Positions 1 through 11,537 of a stretch of 64,000 bases of DNA are shown one piece after another; the first letter of the stretch is position 1; each line of letters opens with the position of its first letter. A program made the position numbers and the translations under genes. The stretch comes from Eublepharis macularius (lineage: Eukaryota; Chordata; Lepidosauria; Squamata; Eublepharidae): contig NC_072801.1 in assembly GCF_028583425.1 (NCBI RefSeq), forward strand, positions 61,023,766-61,087,765, in the 5' to 3' direction. The notes under the pieces are model-generated. The model worked only from the letters and a program-made list of their open reading frames with translations. It ran no database searches and had not been told where the DNA came from.

Positions 1-314
1 TGCATGGGCTGGGGGCACCTTCTTCGGGGGAACAATCTTCATGAAACTTGGGAGGTAGCTAGAGGACAGGTAGGAGTAGGTCCCCTGCAAATTTGGTAAA
101 ATTTGGTCTTAAAGTGACCCCCCCAGCCCCCCAGAAAGCCCTGGATCACATTACCCATTGGAAACAATGACCAAGTTTTACTGAATTTGCCTTAGCTAGC
201 CAAGCTGAACTGAGGAATGAATTCAGCATTCGGGGAATGCTGATTTTTTTCCCCCTGGTTCAGCTTTACTGAACTGAATCAGCCAAATTTTGTTGTTGTT
301 GTTTGCACACTTCT
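1..314. mobile_element. Right part of a hAT-like non-autonomous element
   Basis: The stretch ends in TTTGCACACTTCTA, the inverse of the TAGRRGTGTGCA-type terminus seen on other hAT-like elements in this window (21857 and 18135). It contains self-complementary TTCAGC/GCTGAA-rich sequence near 200-280. The left end is outside the window, so no target duplication can be checked. Confidence 0.35.
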
Positions 315-474
315 AGTCTGAAGTGCTAATAGTTTGGATGCCAAGTTTGGTTTCCCACTGTTTGGAGTACCAGTCTGTCAAATCGCCTTCCTGCATGCAA
401 TGTGGTTTAATGCATAAACAGTCTCAATCTCTATCCAAGCCCCCAGGACTAAGCCACCTGTCTTCTGCTCACAG

Positions 475-765
475 ATCCTGATCTCCCCAGGCCAGATATC
501 GCAGTGAGCCCCAGTAGGATGGCACTCGAAGGCAGCAAAATCATCATTCTCTGTTGGACCAAAGTTCCAAGCAAAATGTTCTATCTTCATCACAGTTATA
601 GTGAAAGCGAACCACAATCTGTGAACCCAGATGGGAATGTGGCAAAGTTTCCTATAACCATGAACTTGGGTGCAACAGGGCGGTATCAATGCAGCTACAG
701 TGCACAATCAGGGAATTTCACTGCCTCATCAGAGACCAGCAAAGATGTGAACCTTCTCCTAATAG
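475..765 (+). CDS. Ig-domain exon, D2 type (gene A)
   Basis: A 291-nt exon with acceptor CTCACAG before 475 and donor GTAGAA at 766, phase 1 at both ends, giving 97 codons. It opens with DPDLPRPDIAVSPSRM, typical of second domains in this family. The first Ig cysteine is in IIILCWTKV, followed by MFYLHH on the C strand, and the second is in GRYQCSYS. It resembles the exon at 4762 and the gene B exon at 34194, which share DPDLPRP and a PSRM/PNRM turn. It encodes an extracellular C2-type Ig domain. No stops interrupt it. Confidence 0.85.
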
Positions 766-2135
766 GTAGAAATCTTAAATTATCTTCCTGAAGGTTAACA
801 ATACTGAGACGCCAAACTTCAGTGACTAGGGGAACGGGCAATGAGTTAAGCAGCTCCCTGTAAATCCTGCTGTCTATAAAATGGAGAGCAATACTGGAAG
901 CACAAGTTGTTCCTCTGGAGACTGGAGAGGAGGGGTGTGTGAATGAGTGTGTGTGTGTGTGTGAGTGAGAGAGAGAGAAAGAGGCAGGCAGGCAGGCAGA
1001 GAGTAATAATGTAGGACCAAAAGGGATCTCCCATTTCCTGATGGAAGCACTATCAGTAGAGCAGTGCACTTTCTCATGACCATTGTCCTTTACATCCCGC
1101 AGCACTCCTCCCAGCGGGAAGTTGGAGACTGCCCCAGAGGCTGTTTCCTGCTGGTAGACCTGCCTGGAAGAGAGAGAAGAACTTTTCATTCCTTTAAGGC
1201 CTATCCATGCCGACCTACTGAAAAGGAACGTGAAACCCTCTGGGCTTTGTTCCTGTCAATGCTCCTCCTTGCAGGAAATGAGAGATTGTTCCAAAAGCTC
1301 CTTGGAGGTCCTTGCCCAAATTACCTCTATAAGGCGGAAACCTCCCATTTAGTAGTTAGAGAGATTCAGGAGGAAGAGACAAGAAGGGGTCCCCCCAACA
1401 TGGTGCCCATGGGCACTTTTGCACCCGCCAACACCTTTCCTGGTGCCATCCAACTATTTTTAGAAAGTGGGTGGAGCTTTTGACAAGCATGACTTCTGAC
1501 AGGCCGCTGAATGTTTGGTTTACGTTTGATTGGCTGTGCAGATTTTTTAAAAAGTTGCTTTGGCAGAAATTGCTTCCCAAACACAAGGATCTTCACTGAG
1601 TGATTGAAGGTGAGTTGTAACAGCCATTTTGTGGCTGGTTGCACCTCCTGTAGCATCCATTTTGTATCTGTGCCCAGCATACTGTGTCAGAATTCCAAAT
1701 GTGCCCTTGGGACCTCTGCTGTTCTGGCATCAAGATCACAGATAAAGGTAGATGTATTTGTGTGCGTGCTTGTGCATTTGCACACAACAGGGCAGAGAAG
1801 TACAAGGTGGTGTTGGTGCATTTAGTGGAGGGCCCTTCCTGCAGCATCAAGAAAAAGGCAGAAGGAGGCAGATTCTACAATTTAGCATCTCTAGGGAGCA
1901 TTAGAAGAACAAAGAATCCTGGTTTATCACTTCCAATTGATTTTTGGGCTGCTGTATAAAAGAGGGGAAACAGATAGTGGGGCTATAGCACAAGAGTGAT
2001 ATTGTGAATCATCATGTTGTAAAAGATATTAGTGAAACACCAAGGAAAGTTATTGCATGCTCCAAATAAGGGCGGTAGAGCTGCATTATGTAAATGTAAA
2101 TCTTTGCACAAGTAAGGTATCTTTCTTTTATACAG
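766..2135 (+). other. Gene A intron with a simple repeat
   Basis: Intron between Ig exons. It holds a GT/GA/GGCA simple-repeat tract at 933-1000. Around 1600-1670 is a stretch (CAGCCATTTTGTGGCTG, then CATCCATTTTG) that looks like dispersed repeat sequence but was not assigned. Short open frames here show no recognisable domain. Confidence 0.5.
933..1000. repeat. (GT)n/(GA)n/(GGCA)n microsatellite
   Basis: Consecutive short GT, GA and GGCA repeats read directly from the sequence. Open frames rich in SLTHTH on the - strand come from this tract and are not genes. Confidence 0.9.
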
Positions 2136-2423
2136 ATATCACATCAGATAGACCTACTATCTCCCTGAGCCCCGATAAGGGGATCACTATTGGAGGGAAT
2201 GTCACTGTCTATTGCCAGCATGAAGACCATAACTTGTACTATCTCCAAAAGCCTGGAGACCAGCTGGTGGATGAGCTCATGGAGACAGAGGGGACTGTGG
2301 GACAGTTCCTCATTAGCAATGTAAACAGGGAGCATGGAGGGAGGTACAGCTGCCACTTCCGCGCTGCTACATCTACATTTCGCATCTCAAAGCTCAGTAA
2401 GCCCGTGGAGCTCCTAATTATAG
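2136..2423 (+). CDS. Ig-domain exon, D3 type (gene A)
   Basis: A 288-nt exon with acceptor TTTTATACAG before 2136 and donor GTAGGT at 2424, phase 1 in and out, 96 codons. It starts DITSDRPTISLSPDKG. The cysteines lie in VTVYCQHE and GRYSCHFR, with LYYLQKPG between them, as in the gene B third domain (FYLQRPG). It encodes an extracellular C2-type Ig domain. Confidence 0.85.
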
Positions 2424-3693
2424 GTAGGTGGGCTGGTCCACCTCCATGTATGAATTATCCATTTGCGTCTTATCTTTTCTTGGGTGTTTCATAGCAGAAC
2501 ATGAGGTTGGGGGGCAGGTATTCATGACAGTCCTAGGAACAGAGATCTTTTCTAGAAGATCCATTTTCAGCGTGGAAGGAAATCAGGACAAATATAATAA
2601 AATTATTTATTCTGTGAGATTATGCATGTAACCAGGGAGAGTGCAAGGAAGTACTCCTGCACTTATTGCTTCATGGTGCTTCTTTCTGTTCTATTAGATC
2701 GGAATGAGCTTGGAGAGTTGCTGATAATGGACAAAAAGGACATAAAGTCTTACTGTGCAATCTCACACAGAAATACATCCTTTTGAGTCCATTGAAGGAA
2801 ATGAGTTTAAGAAGGTGTAACTCTGTTTAGGATTGCACTAGCGCATTAAGCTTCTTAATGGCTCAGTGTTTGTTTTTGCAAATGCCTACACAATTTTTAA
2901 TTATCAAAGCACTAGGAGATCAATAGCATTTTGGATAATAAACAAGGCATATCTGCTTGAGGATCCCCTTCCTACGTTAAAGAGAGTGAGGCAGAAAATT
3001 TTTCCAGAAGATATTTCTCTTGCTGCATTTGAGGATTTTTAAGTAATTCTAGGCTGAGTTTCAGCAGACCCAGTTTGCATTCACTTGACCCCAGAGACAT
3101 TTCAATTCCTGGGCCTGGAGTGCACTCAGAAAACTGAAAGGAAAAGGATACATAACATGTGGAGTTAAGCAACTCGACATGGCTATAGATGTGGGTGCCA
3201 GGTTTTACCCTATGTTTCTTAAGATCAACTGGTATTATCATAGTTCTATCTGTAATATTGCTTAGTTTGAGTAGCATGGCTGGAACTTCTACCCAATAGG
3301 GTTCTCAACACTGTTTAGACAAATGCCAGGGAATTTGGAGTGTGAGATATGGAGAGGGTGGAGTTAGGGGACGATGTGATATCACTACCACTACCAGGTG
3401 ATGCTGTAAGAATTTCCCCTACTCTCTATGGTAAAGACGATAGAGACTTGGGAAATTTTCTGGAGTGTCACCATAGAAGCAATTTCTCTTGCTCAATTTC
3501 TCAAAGCTTTGAAATGGAAGGTAGGCAAGGGGAATTCTCTACAGGGTCAGGGCAATTGGGAAGCTTAATATTCAGCCAAGCAGTTTGAAGTCAGAATGGC
3601 ACTTCCATTTGTGGAGGACAGGGCAGCAGTTTCTCCTGATTCCCCTCTCCCACTGCATGCCGCACTTTGTCCTGTAGGTGGGTCTGAGGGGTC

Positions 3694-4400
3694 TGTAAAG
3701 AAAAACCGTTATGTTTAAAAGCATATGGGAAGCCCTTTGGGGGAGCTGGTTTGGAGGCTTCCTTTTTTGGAGAGTTTCCCTCCCCCCTGGAAGAGGCCTT
3801 TCGCTTTTGCTAGCAGTAAGTTACTTGCGCTTCTGTCCTTAAGGTGAGATAAGCTGTTCTCGCTAATTGGTAATTAACTTTGCACCTGTAGATCTAGGTC
3901 AAGTGCCAAGAGCTGTAGACTTTTCACACATCCCCTTTCTCACTTGTCAGGTGATCTAGTCAAGCTAGGAACAGGTGTGGTTTCATGCCTGCCTCACTTT
4001 GAACCAATATAAACGGGCTGTTAGCCAATACGGAGATGCTTATGTTGAGTGTCTATCTTAGACCTCTGCCCATGCTCTTTTGCTTTGGGCTCTATTTAAT
4101 GAGAAGGGCTGAAGTTCCATCTTTTGTCTTGCTGTTCTGTGGGACTTTTGCTTGCTACAACTGAGAAACCAACTTGCTTTGCGTCCTAAGAATTTAATGT
4201 GGTATGTAGTGCTTACTGCTGTAGGTTTTTGTTTGTTTGTGCTCACTTTGTCTCGTGTGTGATAGCCCTGCACCTGGAATTAATAAAACTTTCTATTTTT
4301 ATCTTGTGTGGGTTATTAAGACTCTGAAGCCTCACTACTATAAAACCTTTGCTGAACTCACCCTATGTGTGCTTGAGACCCACCTACCAAACAACTAGTC
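3694..4400 (+). mobile_element. Possible solo LTR of an old endogenous retrovirus
   Basis: The stretch has LTR-like spacing: a promoter-like ACCAATATAAACGGG near 4002, then an AATAAA signal near 4281 followed by a T/G-rich run. No coding region is next to it. Borders are uncertain and I found no flanking duplication, so this is a weak call on a fossil. Confidence 0.25.
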
Positions 4401-4761
4401 TTTGGCTGTGAACTCTGCCTGCAAGCTTACCCTTGCAAGGTAGACTTTGCTTTGGCTATATTCCCTAATAGGCTCTGGAGCTTTGCTTCCTAACTCCTTA
4501 GCCTAGGGATAGACTGGGGAGCTGGTGGCAGCTTGTCTGGTTTGCTATTTGCAACAGGACCTTCCAGGCAGCCTGTGTCCCTTCCCCTTAGCTGAGTTTG
4601 GCCCCCAGGGGTTTGGAACTCCTTGACAGGGTCCACTTCAGTGCCCAGTAGGACCATGGAGGAGGAAGCAGGAAACCCCCACTCTATGAAGTCCAGAGAT
4701 TGTTGCATGCATCCTTAAAGAATGCAACCCCTTAAAGAATAAAACTATCTTCTCTTTTCAG

Positions 4762-5052
4762 ATCCTGATCTCCCCCGGCCTAGTATCTCTGTGACCCCTA
4801 ACAGGATGGCATTCCTGGGAACCAACATCACTATTCAGTGCTGTACCAAAGTTTCAAGCAAGAGGTTCTATCTCCATAAGGATGGAGGACAGATGGAACC
4901 ACAATTCATGGAGTCACATGGGGATATTGCAACATTTTCTATCATGAACATAAACCAGTCTCATGGAGGGACATACAAGTGTAGCTACAGGCATCCACCA
5001 GGGAGTTCCATCTCCTCAGAGACCAGTGAAGCCACGGACCTTCTGGTAGTAG
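4762..5052 (+). CDS. Ig-domain exon, second D2 type (gene A)
   Basis: A 291-nt exon with acceptor TTCTCTTTTCAG before 4762 and donor GTGATG at 5053, phase 1 at both ends. It begins DPDLPRPSISVTPNRM. Cysteines lie in ITIQCCTKV and GTYKCSYR, with RFYLHKDGG between. It is close in sequence to the exon at 475, which supports a D2-D3 duplication inside gene A. It encodes an extracellular Ig domain. Confidence 0.87.
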
Positions 5053-5409
5053 GTGATGGGAACGAATCAGCATTCACCGGTTTAGAGTCTCACCATGGGA
5101 CAGCCTTTGCTGTCTTTCCTGACATAGATCATAAGGGGTATTTCTGTAAGCAGAATCTTGAAAGTAAGAATCGTCCTTGAGCAGATAAATGACAGGAAAG
5201 AGAACGGGGAAAAAAATCCCATTCATCAAACGGAGTAAAACTCTGGCTTATTTCACTGATCTTCCTCTGGTATCACAGAAAATGGAGCCTCGTGGTTCCA
5301 TTTCCTCAGGACTGTGTTGTGGTTTTTAGGAGCAAAACTATGCTGAAATGAGTTTTCCGACAACCCTAGGAAACATTTCAAAAAGAGCAGTCTATGGTTT
5401 AAAAACAGT

Positions 5410-5646
5410 TTGACAGATACCAGCAAAAATTTCAGAATCCTGAAGGCACAATCGCAAATGATTCCTGTGAGAAGAAAAAATGGGAGGAACCTAAAGAAGC
5501 CAAGTTGCCTCCATAAACAACTTTCTCAAGAGTTGAGAAATAAAAAAGACTCATTTAGGAAATGGAAGGAGGGCCTTATAACCAAGAATGAATATAAAAA
5601 AATAACCAATGCTTGTAGGGAGAGTGTTAGAAAAGTTAAAGCTTAG
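5410..5646 (+). mobile_element. CR1/L2-type LINE pol fragment
   Basis: The frame here reads LSQELRNKKDSFRKWKEG and later NACRESVRKVKA. This matches the linker after the endonuclease domain in CR1-clade LINEs, where KK..YR.WK and ACR..VRKAKA blocks are typical. It is a short intronic remnant with no intact ORF around it. Confidence 0.5.
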
Positions 5647-6986
5647 GCGAGCAAGAGATGCTAGAAACCTATAGCCAGAAATGTTATGGGCATGGTTTCT
5701 GTTGACAGCTTATTCTCACTGGATATTAGTTTGGAGGCCAGTGTAATTGCTTATTTGATAATAATGCATATAATATATATGCATATATATGGGTGTGAAA
5801 TATTATGAGGAATTTCATCACAGGTCAAATTTCTTTGCCACCTGGCCAGAGAACCTGTTCAAGAAGACTTACAAAATAAAACATAAAATGCCATAAAGGC
5901 TGTTAACAACTAAAAACTCAACCTCTATTTAAAATGCAGCCATAGGATAAAAATAGGATAAAATGCTGAGCAGTTTGAAATGAGTTTCATAAAATAGTTT
6001 TCATGCTAAAAGCAGGCTATTAAAAAGTTGTTACAAGATCAACACTTAAATTAAAAGCTGGGATAAAGAGAATATATTTTACCCTGGTACTTAGAAGAGG
6101 GACCCACAAGGCTTCATTTTCTGGAACACCAGAGAAAGATCAGTGAAGTGAGCTACGATTTTATTCCTTTTACTGGATGGGATTTTTTTCTGTTCCCTTT
6201 ATTCTGTTCCTTTTCCTGGTGGACAAGATCATACTTGGCGTGTTTGTCAGCGCAGGAGGAGGTGGTCCCTCAGTTACCCTAGCCACAAATTATCTAGGGT
6301 CTTGTCGTAGGCAGGGGACCAGGGAAGCTCTCTGTAGGCTGCCACCACTCTGGTACAGGTTTCCTCAGAAGGGCCCAGCCCCAGAGCACCCAACTGACCT
6401 CTTTTGTCCACTCTTTCTCAGTTTTACTTTATATGTGACCGAATGAAGCGTGAGGACCCAGGCAACGTAATAACTTTATTTTAGAGGTTAAGTAATAACT
6501 GGTGTTCAAAAACTTTGTAGAATAAAGAGAACAGTACAGGTAGATGAACAAACAAAATAAAATACCCTAACACATCCATCTAGACTCTTTCCGGCTCTCT
6601 CTTGGCAATTGGCATTAAGCTGACTTGCCCCTTCTGGATGAGGGATCCTTCCATCTGCAGCAGCCTCTCTTCAGCTCTGCTCCCACTGCTGGCGAGGCCT
6701 CTCACCCCTTCTTCTCAGGCACCATCCTCCCACTTCTCTATTGGTGCAATTTCCCCCTCCAAATCCCCTGTTAACCAATCATAGGGAACCTGGGAAATGT
6801 AGGCCCTGTGGTCACTCTAGTACAGACTTCCCCGTAACCACTAGGCCTTAGTATGTAGGCCCAGGCTCATAACAGGTCTTAAGAACCAGCACCTTGAATT
6901 GAACTCTGGTGCAGCTCCCCGTCCTGTGATGAGGGTAGGGATAAGACAACCTTGGCGTTTCACTTTCTCTTTCCTTTTGTACACAG
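5647..6986 (+). other. Gene A intron remainder, AT-rich
   Basis: Intronic, AT-rich sequence with a short TATA-rich tract near 5765-5795. No exon, RNA gene or assignable repeat was recognised. Confidence 0.4.
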
Positions 6987-7277
6987 ATCTCAGCTTACCC
7001 AAACCTAAGATTTCCATCAACCCCAGTGGGTCCATTGCCCTTGGAGGACAAGTCACAATCTCGTGTGAAATTGAAGATGGACCTGCAATGTTCTATCTAC
7101 ATGAGGCTGGACACCCAATGCTAAACTGCTCCATGGAGCCTAAGTGGGATAAGGGTGAATTTTCCATTAGCAACATCAGCTGGGAGCACCAAGGGAACTA
7201 TAGCTGCAGCTATGCATTTTATGGAAGGCCTTTGGTGTTCTCAGAACACAGTGACCAACTGGGTCTTCTGCTATCAG
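6987..7277 (+). CDS. Ig-domain exon, membrane-proximal D3 type (gene A)
   Basis: A 291-nt exon with acceptor TTTGTACACAG before 6987 and donor GTATGG at 7278, phase 1 at both ends. It begins DLSLPKPKISINPSGS. Cysteines lie in VTISCEIE and GNYSCSYA, with AMFYLHEAG between. N-glycosylation sequons NCS and NIS are visible. It is the last Ig exon before the transmembrane exon 475 bp downstream. Confidence 0.88.
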
Positions 7278-7752
7278 GTATGGTATCTGCCTGCACGATC
7301 TTAGGGTTGCTGGATGGCAAAATACCGGACCTTTGAATTCTGGTCTACTCATGGCCAGGCAAGTAGGGGCAGGGGTGGGAGGATGGGGGCGGGGGATCTG
7401 GCAGCCCTACCCTGTAGGCGTGTTTGTGTATTTACATTTTTTCATGAAAACTTTAACGTGATTTTACAGTATTGGACTATGATCTGAGAAATCCAGGGTC
7501 AGACCCCAACTCTGCCATGGAAATGAGCTGGGTGATTTAGGCCTATTAATCACCTTCTGTCTAATATACCTTTCAGTGTTGTTGTCAGGATAAAATGGAG
7601 GAGGAAAAAGGCGGCTGTAAACCATTGTAGAGAAAGGGAGAAAAGTGGGGTGAAATACCTAAATACAGAAATATTTAAGCAATCTGATTGTTTGGGGCAG
7701 AGGAAGAATTCAGTAGATTAGCATCTTCCTTTCTATCTCCTTCTGTGCACAG

Positions 7753-7875
7753 ATCCTCTGGAGACCCTGGATTATGCCCCAGTGAACATCATCCGCTTTG
7801 CTATAGGAGGTGCGATTCTTCTTCTCCTCATATATATTGTGACTTCAAATTATCACTTCTGGAAGGAACAAGGAC
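7753..7875 (+). CDS. Stalk and transmembrane exon with TM arginine (gene A)
   Basis: Acceptor CTGTGCACAG precedes 7753. The exon reads DPLETLDYAPVNIIRFAIGG, then a hydrophobic AILLLLIYIVTS and a short basic tail NYHFWKEQGR. The Asn-x-x-Arg at the start of the membrane helix matches the position of the adaptor-pairing arginine in FCAR, GPVI and LILRA proteins (family knowledge). Two donors are possible: GTAAGG at 7876, leaving phase 1 as in the gene B transmembrane exon, or GTAGGG at 7881. Without splicing the frame ends at 7904 after a few residues. All three give a short tail without tyrosine motifs. Confidence 0.8.
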
Positions 7876-7904
7876 GTAAGGTAGGGATCCCATTACCCCA
7901 GTAG

Positions 7905-8440
7905 AGGCGGGGATCCCCTGCTTTCATTCTCCGCCCCCCACCACCACTCACCTGGCCGGCAGAGGGGAAAGGTGTGGGAACGGGCCTCCCAGGTCCAGTA
8001 TTTTTTGATTTTATTATTATTATATTTCAATTTATAAACCGCCCATCCTCAGGGGCTCTGGGCGGTGAACAAGTTAAAATAAATAAAAACAAGAAAACAA
8101 CAATTCTAAAGTCAACATACAATAAACAATAATGAAATAAATTAACCAGATACATGGGCGGTGTGATGACATCACTTCCAGGAGTGCCGTAATCGTGCCA
8201 CCCCAAGAGCACTCCTGCACTTCACTGCGGGCCGATTTTGGCCTGATGGAGGACAAAATCGGCCCACTGCAAAGCGCATGCACACCTCTGCGCCTGTGCA
8301 ATGACATCACTTCTCGGAAGTCACATCATCGTGCAGGCACAGGTGCGCTTGGTGCATGGAGGATCATGAGAAGACAGGAAAGATAAGCACCGGGTCTCCC
8401 TCCTCCCTCTGGGAGGCTAGGGGGACCTGGTAACCTAACA
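7905..8440. repeat. GC-rich dispersed repeat interrupted by a LINE tail
   Basis: A GC-rich repeat with paired ATGACATCACTTC blocks ends in a GGGACCTGGTAACCTA-like terminus. The copy at 27660-28076 shows the same order without interruption. Here about 8003-8155 is AT-rich LINE 3'-end sequence (TTTATAAACCGCCCATCC, then GGGCGGTGAACAAG) in reverse orientation. The repeat begins just after the gene A transmembrane exon. Confidence 0.45.
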
Positions 8441-9716
8441 TAAAGTGGTATGATTTCCCCCCCTCCTGTCTTGTGTTCCTTTCCAAAGAAAACAGAACTC
8501 AAGTTATAGGGTACTTGACTGGATTCCAAAACGACTTCAAAGGACCACCATTTAGTGCTTTGCATCTCAGTTTCAGGGCCAAACTAGATGGCATGATTTT
8601 TGCTTGTTCACCAGATTTAGCTTACTTTCTGCACAGCTACACAGTATGCAGCTGTAGGGCATGCCATTTTAAAAACTGATGGAAGTCTGATTCTTTGTGT
8701 AATAGCAGTATAGGAGGGAAGGAGGGGCTCTTGTCTTCCCCTGCCCCATTTTCCTGAGCCAAAATGATCCTGGGGAACTTTATTTTCGCCTTATTGCAGC
8801 TGCTTTGTAACTGCAGAGAAAATGAGTGGGGTCCGGGTAACCTGGATTCAACTCCTGAAAAAGCATCATGTCTAGTTAGACCCCCATTCTCACTCTTCAG
8901 AATCCCTGCTATAAAATCTCTAGTAGTAGAGCTAGGAGTTCCTTTGCGCAGTTGATTAGAGAGCCAATCAGAGCAGACAGGCTTAAGCTCAAGGGAACAA
9001 ACATCTGACTTGATAGAAGTCTGGCTCTGATTCCAAATCTCCACAAACTGGTTTTATTCATCTAAAGGAGCTTTAGGATTGTTTTTCTCACACAATTACC
9101 CTGCATACCATGTGGCAATTGCTTCATAAAACCGACAGGAATTTAAAAAATCACTTTGGGAGTGTTCTGAATTTTTTTAGGGGGAAAGAAATCAAGGATT
9201 CCTTTAGACACGCCCAACCATTATTTGTATCTCTTCAGATCCTCTGTTATCCACAGCCCGTTCTGGTATCTGCTGCACATTTTGTGCCCATGTGCCAACT
9301 TTGGGGGGGAAATCGTTGTGACCGGTGCTCAGGAGTTGCTGCAGGCAGACAGGTTCAGCAATGGCAGCTAGCTCACATGTGTACCAAATGCTATCTGTAA
9401 TGCAAGTTTCAAGGCTAACATGCTTAACAGTCTGTGTACTTCATTATGTTTCTGTTGTTTATATTTTCAATAACACACATTTACATTGAACAGGCTTTGC
9501 TATGCAATGCTCCTAGAGATGAAACCACAGGTGAAGTTAGAAATGAAGCACAACTTTGTGACAACCATATTGTTTTCTGAAGACGTACGATGTTTCTGGA
9601 CTGCTTTAGTCCCATCCAAACCAGAGGCATCTCATTTTAAGGCATTCCAATAAACATCATCTACCTTTGACAGTGTCTATTAATTTAAAGATTTTAAATC
9701 ATTCTTTTTCTTGCAG
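8441..9716 (+). other. Gene A 3' intron or flank
   Basis: No Ig-like exon was found. Around 8575-8670 a GGGCCAAACTAGA terminus recalls the MITE-like repeats at 13078 and 52802. An AATAAA at about 9649 could be a poly(A) signal if the transmembrane exon is terminal. Confidence 0.35.
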
Positions 9717-9736
9717 AGGTTGTCAGGGGACTTTAG
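9717..9736 (+). CDS. Possible last coding exon of gene A (tail stop)
   Basis: A strong acceptor (ATTCTTTTTCTTGCAG) precedes 9717. If the transmembrane exon ends at 7875 in phase 1, the frame continues QVVRGL and stops at 9736, giving a very short tail. AATAAA at about 10163 could end the transcript. This is inferred from splice-site quality and phase only. Confidence 0.3.
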
Positions 9737-10419
9737 ATACGCAGTCTGTCAGGTTCCCTCTGTGTCCAGGCTTCCTCTGTTGAAAGCAGCCTTCGGTTCT
9801 TTTCATTCAATTGACCAGGCACATTACAGAGGAAGAAAATTTATGATTACAAATTAGAACCCTAAACCTCTGCATTCTTTGTCTTTGGGTACTAATTGAA
9901 CTCACATTTTTTCTGCTAAGACTGAAAGCAACCAGGAGGAGGCAGTATTTGTTAATTTTTTCTATTAATGGCAGATTTCTTTTCTTCTTTCATACTGCAT
10001 TGTTTACTGAATATATTACACTATCCAAACATCAGCATTCTAACTGTAAAATCCAGTAATTACAACAACACTCATTTGATTAAAATTGGCTCCCACCTAC
10101 ACTAGGATTTTGACATCCAGAGGAGAACTACTTGGGGTCAAAGGCAGGGTATAAATGAAGCAAAATAAAGTAAGACTATTTCCAAAAGAAGCCATCTTTG
10201 AACGATATAGAATGAAATAATTTCTAGTCTCAAATCTTTCTCTTTAAAAAAAAAGCCCTCACTAAAGCCATGAGATACTAGTTATCTAGATCCCTTTGAA
10301 TTTGACTTTCAGCCTGGGTTTGGGACTCAAACTACCTTTGTTCCCAGAAATAGTCCATCTCTGTAAGTTCTGCTAAACCTCTCAGTCTCTCTACATGAGA
10401 TGCTTTGGTGTGTGTTCAT

Positions 10420-10760
10420 CAAGTGTAAGGAGATGCAATTTTAGCCAGGAAGAGCCAGCTGGGATCACTCCTCAGAGGGTTTGTTAATTTCATCATCGCC
10501 TTCCTGAAAGCTCTGTCAATTTCATCTCTCCAGTCTAAAACTGTGTGGGATCGCAACCAGAGGGCAGAGAGGAATGGAAATGAGGTGGAGCTGCCTTCCA
10601 GAGCCAGACTTGAACCTGGAGAGGTTATAATGGGCTGAAGTTTCCCTTCTGGCATTCCACAGCCCCTTCGCACAACTCCAGGGCATAGCAAAACCTTTGC
10701 CTTGCTGCCAGCAATACATCTCCCGACACATGTTCTTCACGTGCCGGATGTCTCGTGTAG
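10420..10760. mobile_element. Non-autonomous element, family with 14070 and 61990 copies
   Basis: It has GGAGATGCAATTTTAGCCAGGA near the left and ACACATGTTCTTCACGTGCC at the right end. The copies at 14070-14410 and 61990-62310 share the CAATGTTAGC(T/C) block, the CAGAGGGTTTGTTAAT-like core or both. No coding capacity. Confidence 0.4.
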
Positions 10761-11537
10761 AGTGACTTTCAGTAGCTTTTTATACTGGGTTGGGACTGGG
10801 AAGCACCATGTTGTGCTAGTCTTCCCTAGATATGTAAAATTTAAGAAAATTTTGAAGCTGTGGGGAAGTGGTAGAAAATAGAAGTTTGGAGAAAAATTAA
10901 AATATATGCAGTGCCTATTCTCCTGTCAAACCTAAATGTCTTTAAATGGATTAAAATGCATAATTTGTAACTTAGTTGGCATATAACATTGTAGTATTTG
11001 GCATATTTGTGGCACTTAAGAGTATAAATGCCTTGGTTTTCTATAAGAAAAATCTCACATATACCCAGTACTTGAGAAATTTGGTGAGCAGATGCCGAGG
11101 ATGGCCCTTCTGCTCCCCTTGGAATCAGGTAGTGCTGTGGTTGGTTCCCCAATATACATCCGTAGTTCGAGTTTCTGTTCAGGATATTTGACTATTCACT
11201 AGTTTAGCCCATATATTTCTTACATGTAGGGATCATGGGAGTCAAAGTGTGACATACTATTCATAAGCTTGCAAGTTGCTTGAACTATCCTATTGCTTTC
11301 TTGCATCTGCCACACACACACCACAGCCTCCATCTTAAAATGATATTTTAGGTGGGCAGCCATGTTGGTCTGCAGTAGAACAGCAGGATTTGGTCTACAG
11401 CAGAACAGTGGCATCTTAGAGACCAACAAGATTTTCAGAGTGGAAGCTTTTGAGTGTCAGAGCTCCTTCCTTCAGACAACTTAAAAGACACACACTTTTA
11501 AAAAGCGTCCTGCATGTTTTGGTTTGGCGTCTCTGTG

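Larger units (their letters stand above)
475..9736 (+). other. Gene A: activating LRC-type Ig receptor, 5' end off window
   Basis: This is the gene model tying together Ig exons 475-765, 2136-2423, 4762-5052 and 6987-7277, the transmembrane exon at 7753 and a possible last exon at 9717. All Ig exons are phase 1 at both ends with AG/GT borders, so they join in frame. Compared with gene B the Ig domains read D2, D3, D2, D3, which suggests a duplicated D2-D3 pair. Signal-peptide and D1-type exons are not found before 475 and probably lie to the left. No ITIM exon is seen downstream. The transmembrane arginine and short tail fit a surface activating receptor that signals through an FcR-gamma-like adaptor. 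Grouping into one gene is inferred; two partial genes are possible. Confidence 0.7.
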
